This document shows, piece after piece, positions 19,422 to 28,261 of a stretch of 64,000 nucleotides of DNA. Below the pieces are notes generated by a model. It was not told where the DNA came from. It did no database searches and saw nothing but the letters and a program-made list of their open reading frames with translations. The stretch covers positions 591,210-655,209 of the forward strand of contig NZ_FOEQ01000002.1 of NCBI RefSeq assembly GCF_900110655.1. The letters are read 5' to 3'. Numbering within the stretch: the first letter of the stretch is position 1; each line of letters begins with the position of its first letter. The position numbers and the translations under genes are program-made. This DNA comes from Pseudomonas soli. Its GTDB lineage: Bacteria; Pseudomonadota; Gammaproteobacteria; Pseudomonadales; Pseudomonadaceae.

Positions 19422-19850
19422 ATGCAAAAGGTCACTCCGCTGTACATCGCAGAAGCCACTTCCACCGGTGGTCGTGATGGCAAATCCCGCTCCAGCGACG
19501 GCAAGCTGGAAGTCAAGCTGAGCACCCCGAAAGAGCTGGGCGGTGCCGGGGGTGATGGCACCAACCCCGAGCAGATGTTCGCCGCAGGTTACTCGGCCTG
19601 TTTCATCGGCGCGCTGAAGTTCGTCGCCGGCCAGGAGAAAAAAGCCCTGCCAGCTGACGCCTCGATCACCGCCAAGGTCGGCATCGGCCAGATCCCCGGT
19701 GGTTTCGGCCTGGACATCGACCTGCACATCAACCTGCCTGGCCTGGCCCAGGCCGACGCAGAAGGGCTGGTGGAGAAGGCGCACAAGGTCTGCCCGTACT
19801 CCAACGCCACCCGCGGCAATGTGGATGTGCGCCTGCATGTGACGGTGTGA
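19422..19850 (+). CDS. ohr: Organic hydroperoxide resistance protein Ohr
   Basis: This 142-residue OsmC/Ohr-family peroxidase reduces organic and fatty-acid hydroperoxides using lipoylated proteins. The two redox cysteines are in YSACFIGALKF (near residue 60) and KVCPYSNATRGN (near 125), with the partner Arg in TSTGGRDGKS. Length and start (MQKVTPLYIAEATSTGGRDG) are typical. It follows ohrR and ends before a REP element and a terminator. Confidence 0.96.
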   Translation: MQKVTPLYIAEATSTGGRDGKSRSSDGKLEVKLSTPKELGGAGGDGTNPEQMFAAGYSACFIGALKFVAGQEKKALPADASITAKVGIGQIPGGFGLDIDLHINLPGLAQADAEGLVEKAHKVCPYSNATRGNVDVRLHVTV

Positions 19851-19855
19851 ATGCC

Positions 19856-19884
19856 TTCGCGGGGCGACCCGACTTGCCCCGCGA
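19856..19884. repeat. REP-like inverted repeat
   Basis: TTCGCGGGGC and GCCCCGCGAT form the arms around GACCCGACTT. It lies directly after ohr and before the efp terminator. Confidence 0.65.
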
Positions 19885-19913
19885 TAAAGGCGACACGGTT
19901 TCACGAGCACAAA

Positions 19914-19938
19914 AAAACCCGGCCAAGGCCGGGTTTTT
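19914..19938. terminator. Bidirectional terminator between ohr and efp
   Basis: AAAACCCGGCC and GGCCGGGTTTT pair around an AA loop, with A- and T-runs outside. It sits between the convergent ohr and efp genes. Confidence 0.93.
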
Positions 19939-19958
19939 CGTGCTCATCGCAAGAAGGA

Positions 19959-20528
19959 TTACTTCTTGGAACGGCCCTTGAAGCTGTTGTCGCGAGTGTC
20001 GATGTCGATCCACTCGTCGATCTGGATGAAGTCGGCAACCTGGATCTCGGTACCGTTCTTCAGCTTGGCAGGCTTCATGACCTTGCCCGAGGTGTCGCCA
20101 CGTGCGGCGTTCTCGGTGTAGGTAACCTGGCGGCTGATGGTGGTCGGCAGTTCTACCGATACCAGGCGGCCTTCGAAGAAGACGGCTTCGCAGATGTCTT
20201 CCATGCCTTCTTCGATGTACGGCAGAACGGCGTCGATGTCTTCGGCGTTCAGCTCGTACATGGTGTAGTCGGTGGTGTCCATGAAGGTGTACGAGTCACC
20301 GCTGATGAACGACAGGGTCGCTTCTTTGCGATCCAGGATCACGTCGTCCAGCTTGTCGTCCGCACCGTATACGGTTTCGGTCTTGTAGCCGGTCAGCAGG
20401 TTCTTCAGCTTGGTCTTCATGATCGCGCTGTTACGGCCCGACTTGGTGAACTCAGCTTTCTGAACCAGCCACGGGTCGTTGTCGATCCGCAGTACGGTAC
20501 CGGGTTTCAGTTCTTTACCAGTTTTCAT
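19959..20528 (-). CDS. efp: Translation elongation factor P
   Basis: EF-P (189 residues, three beta-barrel domains) binds the ribosome E site and rescues stalling at polyproline stretches. The tip of domain I reads KSGRNSA, with Arg32 in the position that is rhamnosylated in Pseudomonas, rather than the Lys34 of E. coli. The C-terminal segment [20 protein letters not shown] is the domain III signature. It lies 48 nt downstream of earP, whose product modifies Arg32, on the same strand. Confidence 0.98.
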   Translation of the reverse strand: MKTGKELKPGTVLRIDNDPWLVQKAEFTKSGRNSAIMKTKLKNLLTGYKTETVYGADDKLDDVILDRKEATLSFISGDSYTFMDTTDYTMYELNAEDIDAVLPYIEEGMEDICEAVFFEGRLVSVELPTTISRQVTYTENAARGDTSGKVMKPAKLKNGTEIQVADFIQIDEWIDIDTRDNSFKGRSKK

Positions 20529-20575
20529 TACGAAGTATCCGAATCTGGATGGATTTATAAAAATCGAGGCCGCGT

Positions 20576-20604
20576 ATCATAGCGAATTTCGGTAAAACTG
20601 TACC
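20576..20604 (-). promoter_or_regulatory. Possible internal promoter for efp
   Basis: On the minus strand TATGAT (20576-20581) overlaps the earP stop codon and lies 48 nt before the efp ATG. A -35 at about 17 nt upstream (GGTACA) is a poor match. EF-P is far more abundant than its modifying enzyme in general, which would suit a second promoter, but the evidence is weak. Confidence 0.35.
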
Positions 20605-21710
20605 AGCCTCGTGGCAAGGTCCGGCCGAGCGGCCTGCGTGGCCTGCCACTGGCGGGCATGTTCGCGCACTTCCTGCCAGTGCGGCTGCAGCGCCTGCCAG
20701 GCCTGCCCCATCGGGCGGTCCATGTTCCAGGCCCGCCACAATTCGCCCAACGCCTGCCCGGCGGCGGCCGACAGCCCATGGCAATAAAGGGCTAGGAATG
20801 CTTCGAGCTTTTCCCAGTGGGCGTTCTCTTCCTGGATGTAGATGTGCCACAGCATCGGCACGCCGGCCCATTGCGCCCGCACGAACGAATCCTCGCCGCG
20901 CACGGCGTTGAAATCGCAGCTCCACAGCAACCGGTCGTAGTCGTCCTGGCTGACGAAAGGCAGCACCTGGACCGTCAAGGCGCCGCGCCGATGCAGCGCC
21001 CCCACGGCCAGGTCCGCCTCGCCCAGCCAGTGGCCGAGGTCGCCCAGGATGCGCCCTTGCGGTACCAGCAGGTGGCTGGGGTGCGCGCCTTCGGCCAGTA
21101 AGTCGAGCCAGTTGCCCAACTGTGGATTCTCGTAGGCGAACAGCGAGATCAGCCGCGCCCCGGCCTCGGGGTGGACGCCCAGCCCTGCCAGGAACCTCGC
21201 CCGCTCATTCGGCGCCTGGCGGAACGCCTGGCAACGGGGCAGCAAGGCAGCTTCGCGCAACAGGCCACCGGTCTTCTCGGTGAAACCCGGGAAGAAAAAG
21301 AACTTGCGCAACCCATTGGCCTGGGGCGACGGCAAGCCATGGCAGCCATCCACCCAGTCTTCGGCACTGAGGTAGTCCAAGTTCAGCCACAAGGGCGGCT
21401 TGGCCTGCTCGCCCATGGCCTCGACATAGGCCTGCGGCAGCTGGCAGGCGAAGGCGCCCACCACCACCTGCGCCGGCTCCGCGCCTTGCCACGTGGCCGG
21501 CCAGTGGCGTACCTCGACCCCCTGCCGCCACTGCTGCTCGGCTTGGCTGTCGGCCTCTGGGCACAGGGGCACGAAGGCTTGCAGGTCATCCACCCACAGG
21601 CGCACGGCCAGGTCATGCTCGCTCGCCAGCTGGCGCGCCAGGCGCCAGGTGACGCCGATGTCGCCATAGTTGTCGACGACCGTGCAGAAGATGTCCCAGG
21701 TGATTTTCAT
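20577..21710 (-). CDS. earP: EF-P arginine rhamnosyltransferase EarP
   Basis: EarP moves rhamnose from dTDP-rhamnose to Arg32 of EF-P. The 377-residue length matches the P. putida enzyme. The catalytic aspartates are Asp13 and Asp17 in VVDNYGDIGVTWRLA, and the C-terminal nucleotide-sugar region reads LPFVSQDDYDRLLWSCDFN followed by VRGEDSFVRAQWAG. The ATG at 21710 gives MKITWDIF; a GTG two codons upstream is also possible. It forms a two-gene unit with efp. Confidence 0.96.
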   Translation of the reverse strand: MKITWDIFCTVVDNYGDIGVTWRLARQLASEHDLAVRLWVDDLQAFVPLCPEADSQAEQQWRQGVEVRHWPATWQGAEPAQVVVGAFACQLPQAYVEAMGEQAKPPLWLNLDYLSAEDWVDGCHGLPSPQANGLRKFFFFPGFTEKTGGLLREAALLPRCQAFRQAPNERARFLAGLGVHPEAGARLISLFAYENPQLGNWLDLLAEGAHPSHLLVPQGRILGDLGHWLGEADLAVGALHRRGALTVQVLPFVSQDDYDRLLWSCDFNAVRGEDSFVRAQWAGVPMLWHIYIQEENAHWEKLEAFLALYCHGLSAAAGQALGELWRAWNMDRPMGQAWQALQPHWQEVREHARQWQATQAARPDLATRLVQFYRNSL

Positions 21711-21845
21711 CGCCACGTTCCGTTACCTGCGGAAAAAAGACCGCGGATTTTGCTGAAAAATGCCGGCCAACAAAAGCGCGGCGCTGAAAATACCTGCCGC
21801 GGCATGCGAGAATGGCGCCCTCGCCCCGCCTGCCAGGAGGCCACC

Positions 21846-22244
21846 ATGCCCCGCCCCCGCGAATTGAAGATCACCCTGAAACCGGTGCAACTGGTGCTGT
21901 GCGTCGCCCTCGGCCTGTGGCTCGGCGCATTGGCGATCGCCGTGAGCCTGTGGCTGGCCCTGCACTTGTGGCCACAGCAGGTGCAACCGCTGGTCGAGGC
22001 CACCGCCCCCGCGCAGGTCCTGCCTGCGCCAACCGCTCCTCCAGCGCCACCGGCCGATGCCCAGGCGCAGATGTTCGAACATTACAAGGACATCCTGCAC
22101 AAGCAGGAATTGCAGCATGCCGCCGAGGCCGCCCAGGGCAACCCGCGCAACCTCAACAGCCCCAAGTGCCAGTTCTGGCTGCAGCAGAACCGTACCGCGC
22201 CGACCGACAAGAGCCAGGCCAACGTATTGGAGTTCTGCTACTGA
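21846..22244 (+). CDS. Hypothetical single-pass membrane protein
   Basis: The 132-residue product has a basic N-terminus, one strong TM helix (about residues 17-40), a Pro/Ala-rich linker, and a small C-terminal part with two cysteines (SPKCQFWLQQN and a terminal FCY) that could form a disulfide if periplasmic. CCAGGAGG lies just before the ATG at 21846. Two nucleotides separate its stop from the next ATG, so it is translationally coupled to the Gre-like gene. I recognise no family. Confidence 0.72.
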   Translation: MPRPRELKITLKPVQLVLCVALGLWLGALAIAVSLWLALHLWPQQVQPLVEATAPAQVLPAPTAPPAPPADAQAQMFEHYKDILHKQELQHAAEAAQGNPRNLNSPKCQFWLQQNRTAPTDKSQANVLEFCY

Positions 22245-22246
22245 CC

Positions 22247-22729
22247 ATGGACAAGGCCACCCTGCTGCAGCGCATCGTCACCACCCTCGAGCACGACATG
22301 GAGGTGCTGCGCCGCGCCGCCCAGACCGCCTACGAGGCCGCCACCGCCGAAGAGAATATCGCCGAGAACAAGTACGACACCTTGGGGCTCGAGGCTTCGT
22401 ACCTGGCCACCGGACAGGCTCGGCGCACCGCTGAGATCCGCCAGGCGCTGCAGACCTACCAGCAACTGGTACCGCGCGACTATGACCCGGCGCGGGGGAT
22501 CCAGGTCGGCTGCCTGGTGACCCTGGAGGATGAACAGGGCCTACGCCGCAGGCTGTTCCTCGGCCCCGAGGGCGCCGGCTTGAAGATTGGCGAGGGAGAG
22601 GCGCTGGTGACGGTAATCACACCTCGCGCACCGCTAGGCCAGCAACTGCTTGGCAAGCGCGTGGATGACGAAGTACGCCTGGTGCTGGCAGGGGTGGTGC
22701 AGGTGCAGTTCATCATCGATATTGTCTGA
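22247..22729 (+). CDS. GreA/GreB-like protein (transcription elongation factor fold)
   Basis: The 160-residue protein has a helical N-terminal part (residues 1-75, probably a coiled coil, with acidic residues in TAEENIAENKYDTLG) and a C-terminal FKBP-like domain with VGCLVTLEDEQGLRRRLFLG and ITPRAPLGQQLLGKRVDDEV, the GreA/GreB C-terminal signature. Gre factors bind the RNA polymerase secondary channel and stimulate transcript cleavage. The tip acidic pair and full coiled-coil length of GreA are not evident, so it may be a Gre-fold regulator such as Rnk rather than a cleavage factor. It follows the membrane protein gene by two bases. Confidence 0.75.
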   Translation: MDKATLLQRIVTTLEHDMEVLRRAAQTAYEAATAEENIAENKYDTLGLEASYLATGQARRTAEIRQALQTYQQLVPRDYDPARGIQVGCLVTLEDEQGLRRRLFLGPEGAGLKIGEGEALVTVITPRAPLGQQLLGKRVDDEVRLVLAGVVQVQFIIDIV

Positions 22730-22736
22730 TCGGGCG

Positions 22737-23672
22737 TTATCGCTGCAAGGCGTCGAAACGCTGTGCCAGCCCCTGCTCGGCAAACTCCTGCACCACGAAA
22801 TCAATGAAGGCGCGGGTCTTGCCCGGCAACAGCTTGCGCTCGGCGTAGTACAGGCTGATATGCCCATCGTCGACGTACCAATCCGGCAACACCCTGCACA
22901 GGCGGCCTGAGGTCAGGTAAGGCAAGGCGAACGGCAGGCTGACCAGGGCGATGCCCAGGCCCTGCTCGGCCACCGCGCAGGCAGCATCCGAATCGCTCAT
23001 GGTCATGTGTTGCGGCAGCCGCAAGGGTTGTTGCTCCTGCCAGCGGCTGGTCAGCGGCCAGCTGCGCACCCTGCCGGTCTGCGGCGAGCGGATGAGGATG
23101 CCGGTGCAAGCCTGTAACTGTTCCGGCCGATCGATCGGCCCGTGCTGCCGCACATAGCCCGGCGAGGCCACCAGCACTCGATGCGCGGGCGTCAGCTTGC
23201 GTGCCACCACCCCGGGCGGAAGGTCGAACCCACCGCCGAGAGCAGCATCGAAACCCTGGCCGATCAGGTCGACCTGGCGGTTGTCGAAATGCCAGTCCGG
23301 CGAGATCGCCGGGTAACGGCGCAGGAACTCGCCCAACAGCGGCACAACGTACAAGCGCCCGAACACCGTGCCCATGCTCACCCGCAGCAGCCCCGCCGGT
23401 TGCCCCTCGGCGCTGGCCAGGTTGGCCATGGCATATTGGATGGTACGCAGGCTGTCGCCGACCTCGCCCAGGAAGCGCTGCCCGGCCTCGGTCAATGTGA
23501 GCTTGCGCGTGCTGCGCTGGAACAACCGCACCCCCAGGCGCGCCTCCAGTTGGGCGACGTTCTTGCCCACCGCCGCCGGGGTCAATGACAAACGCCGGGC
23601 CGCCTCGGCGAAACTGCCGACCTCGGCACTGCGCACGAAGCATTCCAGGCTACTGAACGATTCCATACTCAT
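22737..23672 (-). CDS. LysR-family transcriptional regulator
   Basis: The 311-residue protein has the LysR helix-turn-helix near its N-terminus (CFVRSAEVGSFAEAARRLSL, PAAVGKNVAQLEARLG, LFQRSTRKLTLTEAG) and an effector domain with SMGTVFGRLYVVPLLGEFLR and VAEQGLGIALVSLPFA. No strong ribosome-binding site supports a single start; 23672 and 23666 are both possible. It is divergent from the SDR gene at 23791, with 118 nt between, and probably controls it. Its 3' end faces the Gre-like gene with only 7 nt between stops. Confidence 0.9.
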   Translation of the reverse strand: MSMESFSSLECFVRSAEVGSFAEAARRLSLTPAAVGKNVAQLEARLGVRLFQRSTRKLTLTEAGQRFLGEVGDSLRTIQYAMANLASAEGQPAGLLRVSMGTVFGRLYVVPLLGEFLRRYPAISPDWHFDNRQVDLIGQGFDAALGGGFDLPPGVVARKLTPAHRVLVASPGYVRQHGPIDRPEQLQACTGILIRSPQTGRVRSWPLTSRWQEQQPLRLPQHMTMSDSDAACAVAEQGLGIALVSLPFALPYLTSGRLCRVLPDWYVDDGHISLYYAERKLLPGKTRAFIDFVVQEFAEQGLAQRFDALQR

Positions 23673-23790
23673 GATTAACAACCAAAGGTTTACTCTGTAT
23701 ATCGCGATTACCATCTTATCAGCATGCAATCCACGTTCGATACTGTGTCTATCCAAGGCATCCGGCCTTGCTTGAACGCAGGAGATCAGC

Positions 23791-24540
23791 ATGTCCCAAG
23801 CACTTCCTCTCACCGGCAAGGTGGCCCTGGTCCAGGGCGGTTCCCGTGGTATCGGCGCGGCCATCGTCCGCCGCCTGGCCCGCGAAGGCGCCAAGGTCGC
23901 CTTCACCTATGTCAGCTCGAGCGCCAGCGCCGAGGCCCTGGCAGGCGAGATCAACAGCGGCGGCGGCCAGGCCCTGGCCCTGCGTGCCGACAGCGCCGAC
24001 ACCCAGGCCGTGCAGCAAGCCGTGGCCGATACCGCGAAGGCCTTCGGCGGCCTGGACATCCTGGTCAACAACGCCGGTGTGCTGGCGGTGGCGCCGGTCG
24101 CCGAGTTCGACCTGGCCGACTTCGACCGACTGCTGGCGGTCAATGTGCGCAGCGTGTTCGTGGCCACCCAGGCGGCAGTGAAGTACATGGGCCAGGGCGG
24201 ACGGGTCATCAACATCGGCAGCACCAACGCCGAGCGCATGCCGTTCGCCGGCGGCGCGCCCTATGCCATGAGCAAGTCGGCGCTGGTCGGCCTGACCAAG
24301 GGCCTGGCCCGTGACCTCGGGCCGCAGGGGATCACCATCAACAATGTGCAGCCAGGGCCGGTGGACACCGACATGAATCCGGCCAGTGGCGAGTTCGCCG
24401 AGAGCCTGATCCCGCTGATGGCCATCGGGCGCTATGGCCAGGCAGACGAGATCGCCAGCTTCGTCGCCTACCTGGCGGGGCCTGAGGCCGGCTACATCAC
24501 CGGCGCGAGCCTGCTGGCCGATGGTGGTTTCGCGGCCTGA
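23791..24540 (+). CDS. SDR-family oxidoreductase (FabG-like)
   Basis: This 249-residue classical short-chain dehydrogenase has the cofactor motif GGSRGIGAAI at residues 16-25, NNAGVL near 91, the catalytic serine in INIGSTNAE and YAMSKSA with Tyr and Lys. The C-terminal GYITGASLLADGGFAA is typical of tetrameric SDRs. The substrate is unknown; such LysR-linked SDRs often act on quinones or aldehydes. GGAG lies before the ATG. It is followed by a REP element. Confidence 0.9.
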   Translation: MSQALPLTGKVALVQGGSRGIGAAIVRRLAREGAKVAFTYVSSSASAEALAGEINSGGGQALALRADSADTQAVQQAVADTAKAFGGLDILVNNAGVLAVAPVAEFDLADFDRLLAVNVRSVFVATQAAVKYMGQGGRVINIGSTNAERMPFAGGAPYAMSKSALVGLTKGLARDLGPQGITINNVQPGPVDTDMNPASGEFAESLIPLMAIGRYGQADEIASFVAYLAGPEAGYITGASLLADGGFAA

Positions 24541-24564
24541 TTTGTAATTGCCTGCGCGGGCCTC

Positions 24565-24590
24565 ATCGCCGGCAAGCCGGCTCCCACAGG
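24565..24590. repeat. REP element
   Basis: ATCGCCGGCAAGCCGGCTCC followed by CACAGG is a full-length copy. A degraded CCTGTAGGAG copy in inverse orientation lies about 30 nt further on. Confidence 0.75.
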
Positions 24591-24644
24591 TACAGCGCCG
24601 CGTTCAAGATCCGCGCCGCACCTGTAGGAGTCGGCGGTCAAGGG

Positions 24645-25529
24645 TTATCCATCGGCCGCCAGCAGTTTTTCTTCAAGTACGTCCAGAAACGCCCGCGCCG
24701 CCGGCGTGGGGCTGGGCGACCACACCGCGTACAGATGCCGCACCGGCGCATCTACCAGGGGCACCATCGCGACCTGCGTGAAACCCCGAGCGATCCGCTC
24801 GGGGACCAGGCCCACGGCCATGCTCCGCTGCACGAACTTTTCCACCAGGCGGATATGACCGATCTCGAACTGCACCCGATGCCGCAACCCTGCCGCCTGG
24901 AACGCCTCGTCGGTCTGTCGACGCGCCCCGGTGCCCTCGGGAAAGTCCACCAGCACCTCGTCGGCCAGCTCGGCCAGGGCCAGCTGAACCCTTCCCGCCA
25001 ACCGATGGCCAGGCGGCAGTACCGCCACCAGTTCCTCCCGCGCCAGCAGGCGATGCTGCACGCCGTGCAGCGCCTCGCCCTGCCACAGGCCGATGAAGCC
25101 CACGTCAAGACGCCGCTCGCAGACGTCCGTCACCAGCAACTCGCTCTTGGCGGTCAACCAGCGCACGTCCACATCAGGGTAGCGCTCATGAAACACTGCC
25201 AGCAGATCGACCAGGTCCAGCGCGGTGAGCGAGCTGATCTCGCCGATCGACAAACGTCCACGCACCTGCCCGCAGGCGGCGGCAACATCCTCGGCCACCC
25301 GCCGCGCCGCCGCCACTGCCGGCCGGGCACTGAGCACGAAGGCCTCGCCGGCCGGGGTCAGGCGCACCCGCCGCGAACTGCGCTCGAACAGGCTTACCCC
25401 CAACTGTGCCTCCAGCCGTGCCACCTGATGGCTGAGGGCCGATTGCACCACGTGGCAGCGTTCGGCGGCGCGGGTGAAACTGCCGGTGTCAGCCACGGCC
25501 AAGGCGTATTCGAGCTGCTTCAGGTTCAT
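24645..25529 (-). CDS. LysR-family transcriptional regulator
   Basis: The 294-residue protein starts MNLKQLEYALAVADTGSFTR, carries SALSHQVARLEAQLGVSLFE and RSSRRVRLTPAGEAF in the DNA-binding domain, and continues with a LysR substrate-binding domain. It is divergent from the MFS gene at 25638 with 108 nt between, so regulation of that transporter is likely. A TATCTGTTTTAGAGATGGATA-like AT-rich segment between them may hold the operator. Confidence 0.9.
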   Translation of the reverse strand: MNLKQLEYALAVADTGSFTRAAERCHVVQSALSHQVARLEAQLGVSLFERSSRRVRLTPAGEAFVLSARPAVAAARRVAEDVAAACGQVRGRLSIGEISSLTALDLVDLLAVFHERYPDVDVRWLTAKSELLVTDVCERRLDVGFIGLWQGEALHGVQHRLLAREELVAVLPPGHRLAGRVQLALAELADEVLVDFPEGTGARRQTDEAFQAAGLRHRVQFEIGHIRLVEKFVQRSMAVGLVPERIARGFTQVAMVPLVDAPVRHLYAVWSPSPTPAARAFLDVLEEKLLAADG

Positions 25530-25637
25530 GGATCTATCTGTTTTAGAGATGGATAAGTTGATAACTATACATTAGCGTCATGAAGGACACTTCCTGATAC
25601 TTGTCGCCACACAACCTTGCCTGCAACGAGACTGCCC

Positions 25638-26825
25638 ATGAATTCCCCGACCCTGAGTCGCGCCCTGATCCTGCTGATGGCCACCGCCACCGGCCTGGCC
25701 GTGGCCAGCAACTACTACGCCCAGCCCCTGCTGCACAGCATCGCCGAGCAGTTCGGCCTGAGCACCGCCAGCGCCGGCACCATCGTCATCGCCGCCCAGC
25801 TCAGCTACGGCGCCGGGCTGCTGTTGCTCGCGCCACTGGGCGATCTGTTCGAGCAGCGGCGGCTGATCGTCACCATGGTGCTGATCGCCACCGCCGGGCT
25901 GGTGATCAGCGCCTGCGCGCCAAGCCTGCCGTGGCTGTTGTTCGGCACGGCGCTGACCGGACTGTTCTCGGTGGTGGCCCAGGTGCTGGTACCCATGGCC
26001 GCCGCGCTCAGTGCTCCGGATCAACGCGGCCGCGCCGTGGGCACGCTGATGAGCGGCCTGTTGCTGGGCATCCTGCTGGCGCGCACCGCCGCAGGCTTCA
26101 TGGCCGAGCTGGGCGGCTGGCGCAGCATCTACGTGCTGGCCGCGGTGCTGATGGCCGTCAGTGCCCTCGCCCTGTACCGCAGCCTGCCGCAACACCACAG
26201 CCACGCCGGCTTGAAATACCCGGCGCTGATCGGCTCGGTATTCCGCCTGTTCGTCGAGGAACCGGTGCTGCGCCTGCGCTCGCTGCTGGGTTTGCTGGCG
26301 TTCAGCCTGTTCGCGCTGTTCTGGACTCCGCTGGCGTTCCTGTTGAGCGAGGCGCCCTACCATTACTCAGACGCGGTGATCGGCCTGTTCGGCATGGCCG
26401 GAGCGGTTGGCGCACTGGCGGCGAACTGGGCCGGGCGCTTGGCCGACCGCGGCAAAGGCTCGCTGGGCACCACCGTGGGGCTGGTGGCGCTATTGTTGTC
26501 GTGGGTGCCGCTGGGGTTCGCGCAGAGCTCGCTGGTGGCGTTGCTGGTGGGCGTGCTGTTGCTCGACCTGGCGGTGCAACTGGTCCACGTGAGCAACCAG
26601 AACGCGGTGATCGTGCTGCGCCCCGAGGCGCGTACGCGGCTCAATGCCGGGTATATCACCTGCTACTTCATCGGCGGAGCGCTGGGGTCGCTGCTGGGCA
26701 CGCAACTGTTCGAGGTGCATGGCTGGGATGGGATCGTGGTGGCCGGGCTGGTGATCGGTGCCCTGGCGCTGCTGGTGTGGGGGCTGGCTGAGGGCAAGCG
26801 GAGAAAGGCAGCGGTGTCAGCCTGA
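25638..26825 (+). CDS. MFS transporter
   Basis: The 395-residue protein has about 12 hydrophobic helices and opens with ATGLAVASNYYAQPLLHSIA, typical of YnfM/DHA1-like drug or metabolite exporters. The loop 2-3 motif is APLGDLFEQRR, and the second half has RLADRGKGSLG. The ATG at 25638 was chosen because the frame seven codons upstream lacks a better ribosome-binding site. The substrate is unknown. It is divergent from the LysR gene and ends before a long hairpin repeat. Confidence 0.88.
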   Translation: MNSPTLSRALILLMATATGLAVASNYYAQPLLHSIAEQFGLSTASAGTIVIAAQLSYGAGLLLLAPLGDLFEQRRLIVTMVLIATAGLVISACAPSLPWLLFGTALTGLFSVVAQVLVPMAAALSAPDQRGRAVGTLMSGLLLGILLARTAAGFMAELGGWRSIYVLAAVLMAVSALALYRSLPQHHSHAGLKYPALIGSVFRLFVEEPVLRLRSLLGLLAFSLFALFWTPLAFLLSEAPYHYSDAVIGLFGMAGAVGALAANWAGRLADRGKGSLGTTVGLVALLLSWVPLGFAQSSLVALLVGVLLLDLAVQLVHVSNQNAVIVLRPEARTRLNAGYITCYFIGGALGSLLGTQLFEVHGWDGIVVAGLVIGALALLVWGLAEGKRRKAAVSA

Positions 26826-26840
26826 ATGCTTTTCAGTCAC

Positions 26841-26891
26841 TCGCCTACCAGCGTGGGAGCGGCGAACCGCCTCTCCCACGCTGGTAGGCGA
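26841..26891. repeat. Long inverted repeat
   Basis: Perfect 19-bp arms (26841-26859 and 26873-26891) carry TCGCCTACCAGCGTGGGAG and its complement around a loop containing CGGCGAACCG. It resembles a pair of REP relatives (GTGGGAG half). It lies between convergent MFS and aprF genes and has no T-run, so its use as a terminator is uncertain. Confidence 0.75.
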
Positions 26892-26899
26892 TCAGAGCA

Positions 26900-28252
26900 T
26901 CAACCGGATTTGCCCTCAATGAACGCTTCGTCCACCCGCGCCAGCTGGGTCTCGCTCAACACCCCGGCCTGGTAATGCAACTTGATCCACGCCAGCAGGT
27001 AGTCGTAGCGCGCCTGGGCCAGGTCGCGGCGGGTGGTGGCCAACTGCTGTTCGGCGTTGAGCACGTCCAGGTTGACCCGCTCGCCGCCTTGCACGCTCTT
27101 GCGCGTGGACACCACCAGCGCCTCGGCCGCCACCAGCGCCCGCTGGTAGGCACGCAGCTGGCTGGCGCCGGACTGGCAGGCGTTGTACTGCTTGCGCAGT
27201 TCGATCAAGGCGCTGCGCGTGTTGCCGTCGAGCTCATACTCGGCCTGCTCCAGGTGCCGGCTGGCCTGGCGGGTCGAAGCCAGCACCCCGCCCCCGGCGA
27301 AGATCGGCACGCTGACTTCGATGCCCACGGTATTGGTGTCGTAGCGCTGGTTGTAGGTGTTGCCGCTGTCCGACTCCTGGCGCCGCGAAGTAGCGAACGC
27401 GGTGACCTTGGGCAGGTGCCCGGCACGATTGCGCTCGACCTCGTAGCGCGCCACTTCCAGGGCCTGGCGCGATGAAGCCAGTTGCGGGTTGTTGGCCAGG
27501 GCCCGCTCCTGCCAGGCCTCGTAGCCGCTGGGGTCGACCACCGGCAGGGCGAAGCCCAGGCGCAGCGGCGCCAGGTCCTCGACCCGCACCGCCGGCTCGC
27601 CGATCAGCGCGCCCAGTTCGCGCAGCGCGGCATCCTGTTCGTTGCGCGCCTTGATCTCCTCGGCATCGGCCAGCTCGTAGCGGGCCTGAGCCTCGAGAAT
27701 ATCGGTGCGCGTGCCCTCGCCGGCGTCGAACAGACGCTGGTTCTGCTGGAACTGCTGGCGGTAGGCCTGCTTGCTGGCGACGCTGATGGCGATCTGGTCC
27801 TGGGCGAACAGCGCCTGGGTGTAGCTGGTCATCACCCGCACCAGCAGTTGCTGGCTCTGGTCACGGAAGCTCTCATCGGCGAACAGCGCCTGGGCCACGC
27901 CCTTGCGATAGCTCGAATAGGCTTCATAGTCGAACAGCGGCTGCTGGAGGATGAAGGTCGAGCCCATGCTGTTGTAGGTGCGGTCCTCCTTTTGCCGGCG
28001 CGAATCGCCGAGGTAGCGCACCTCGGAATCGTTGCGGCCCTTGTTGTAGCTGTACGACAGGCTGGGCAGCAGGCCGGCGCGGCCGATGGCGCGGTATTCC
28101 TGGCCGGCTTCGCGGGCCTTGAATGCCGCGAGGTAGGTCGGGTCGCGGCGCAGGGCCTGCTCGTATACCTGGAACGGCCCCATGGCGGCCTGGGCGGCGG
28201 TCGGCAGCCAGGCGCAGGCCAGCAGCAGCCCGATCAGTGGGAACTTCTTCAC
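26900..28252 (-). CDS. aprF: TolC-family outer-membrane channel of the Apr type I system
   Basis: This 450-residue OEP protein forms the outer-membrane trimer through which AprA leaves the cell. A Sec signal peptide (about 1-22, ending in AAQA) precedes the typical repeat structure, with ALRRDPTYLAAFKAREAG, ANNPQLASSRQALEVARYEVER and NLDVLNAEQQLATTRRDLAQ. The start is a GTG at 28252 with AAGGA 7 nt upstream. It is the last gene of the apr operon, 9 nt after aprE. Confidence 0.93.
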   Translation of the reverse strand: MKKFPLIGLLLACAWLPTAAQAAMGPFQVYEQALRRDPTYLAAFKAREAGQEYRAIGRAGLLPSLSYSYNKGRNDSEVRYLGDSRRQKEDRTYNSMGSTFILQQPLFDYEAYSSYRKGVAQALFADESFRDQSQQLLVRVMTSYTQALFAQDQIAISVASKQAYRQQFQQNQRLFDAGEGTRTDILEAQARYELADAEEIKARNEQDAALRELGALIGEPAVRVEDLAPLRLGFALPVVDPSGYEAWQERALANNPQLASSRQALEVARYEVERNRAGHLPKVTAFATSRRQESDSGNTYNQRYDTNTVGIEVSVPIFAGGGVLASTRQASRHLEQAEYELDGNTRSALIELRKQYNACQSGASQLRAYQRALVAAEALVVSTRKSVQGGERVNLDVLNAEQQLATTRRDLAQARYDYLLAWIKLHYQAGVLSETQLARVDEAFIEGKSG

Positions 28253-28261
28253 TGGCAGTCC

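Noticed and set aside
26841..26891. CRISPR-like or attachment-site repeat
   Set aside because: It is a single inverted repeat of REP-like sequence, not a regularly spaced direct-repeat array, and no integrase gene is near.
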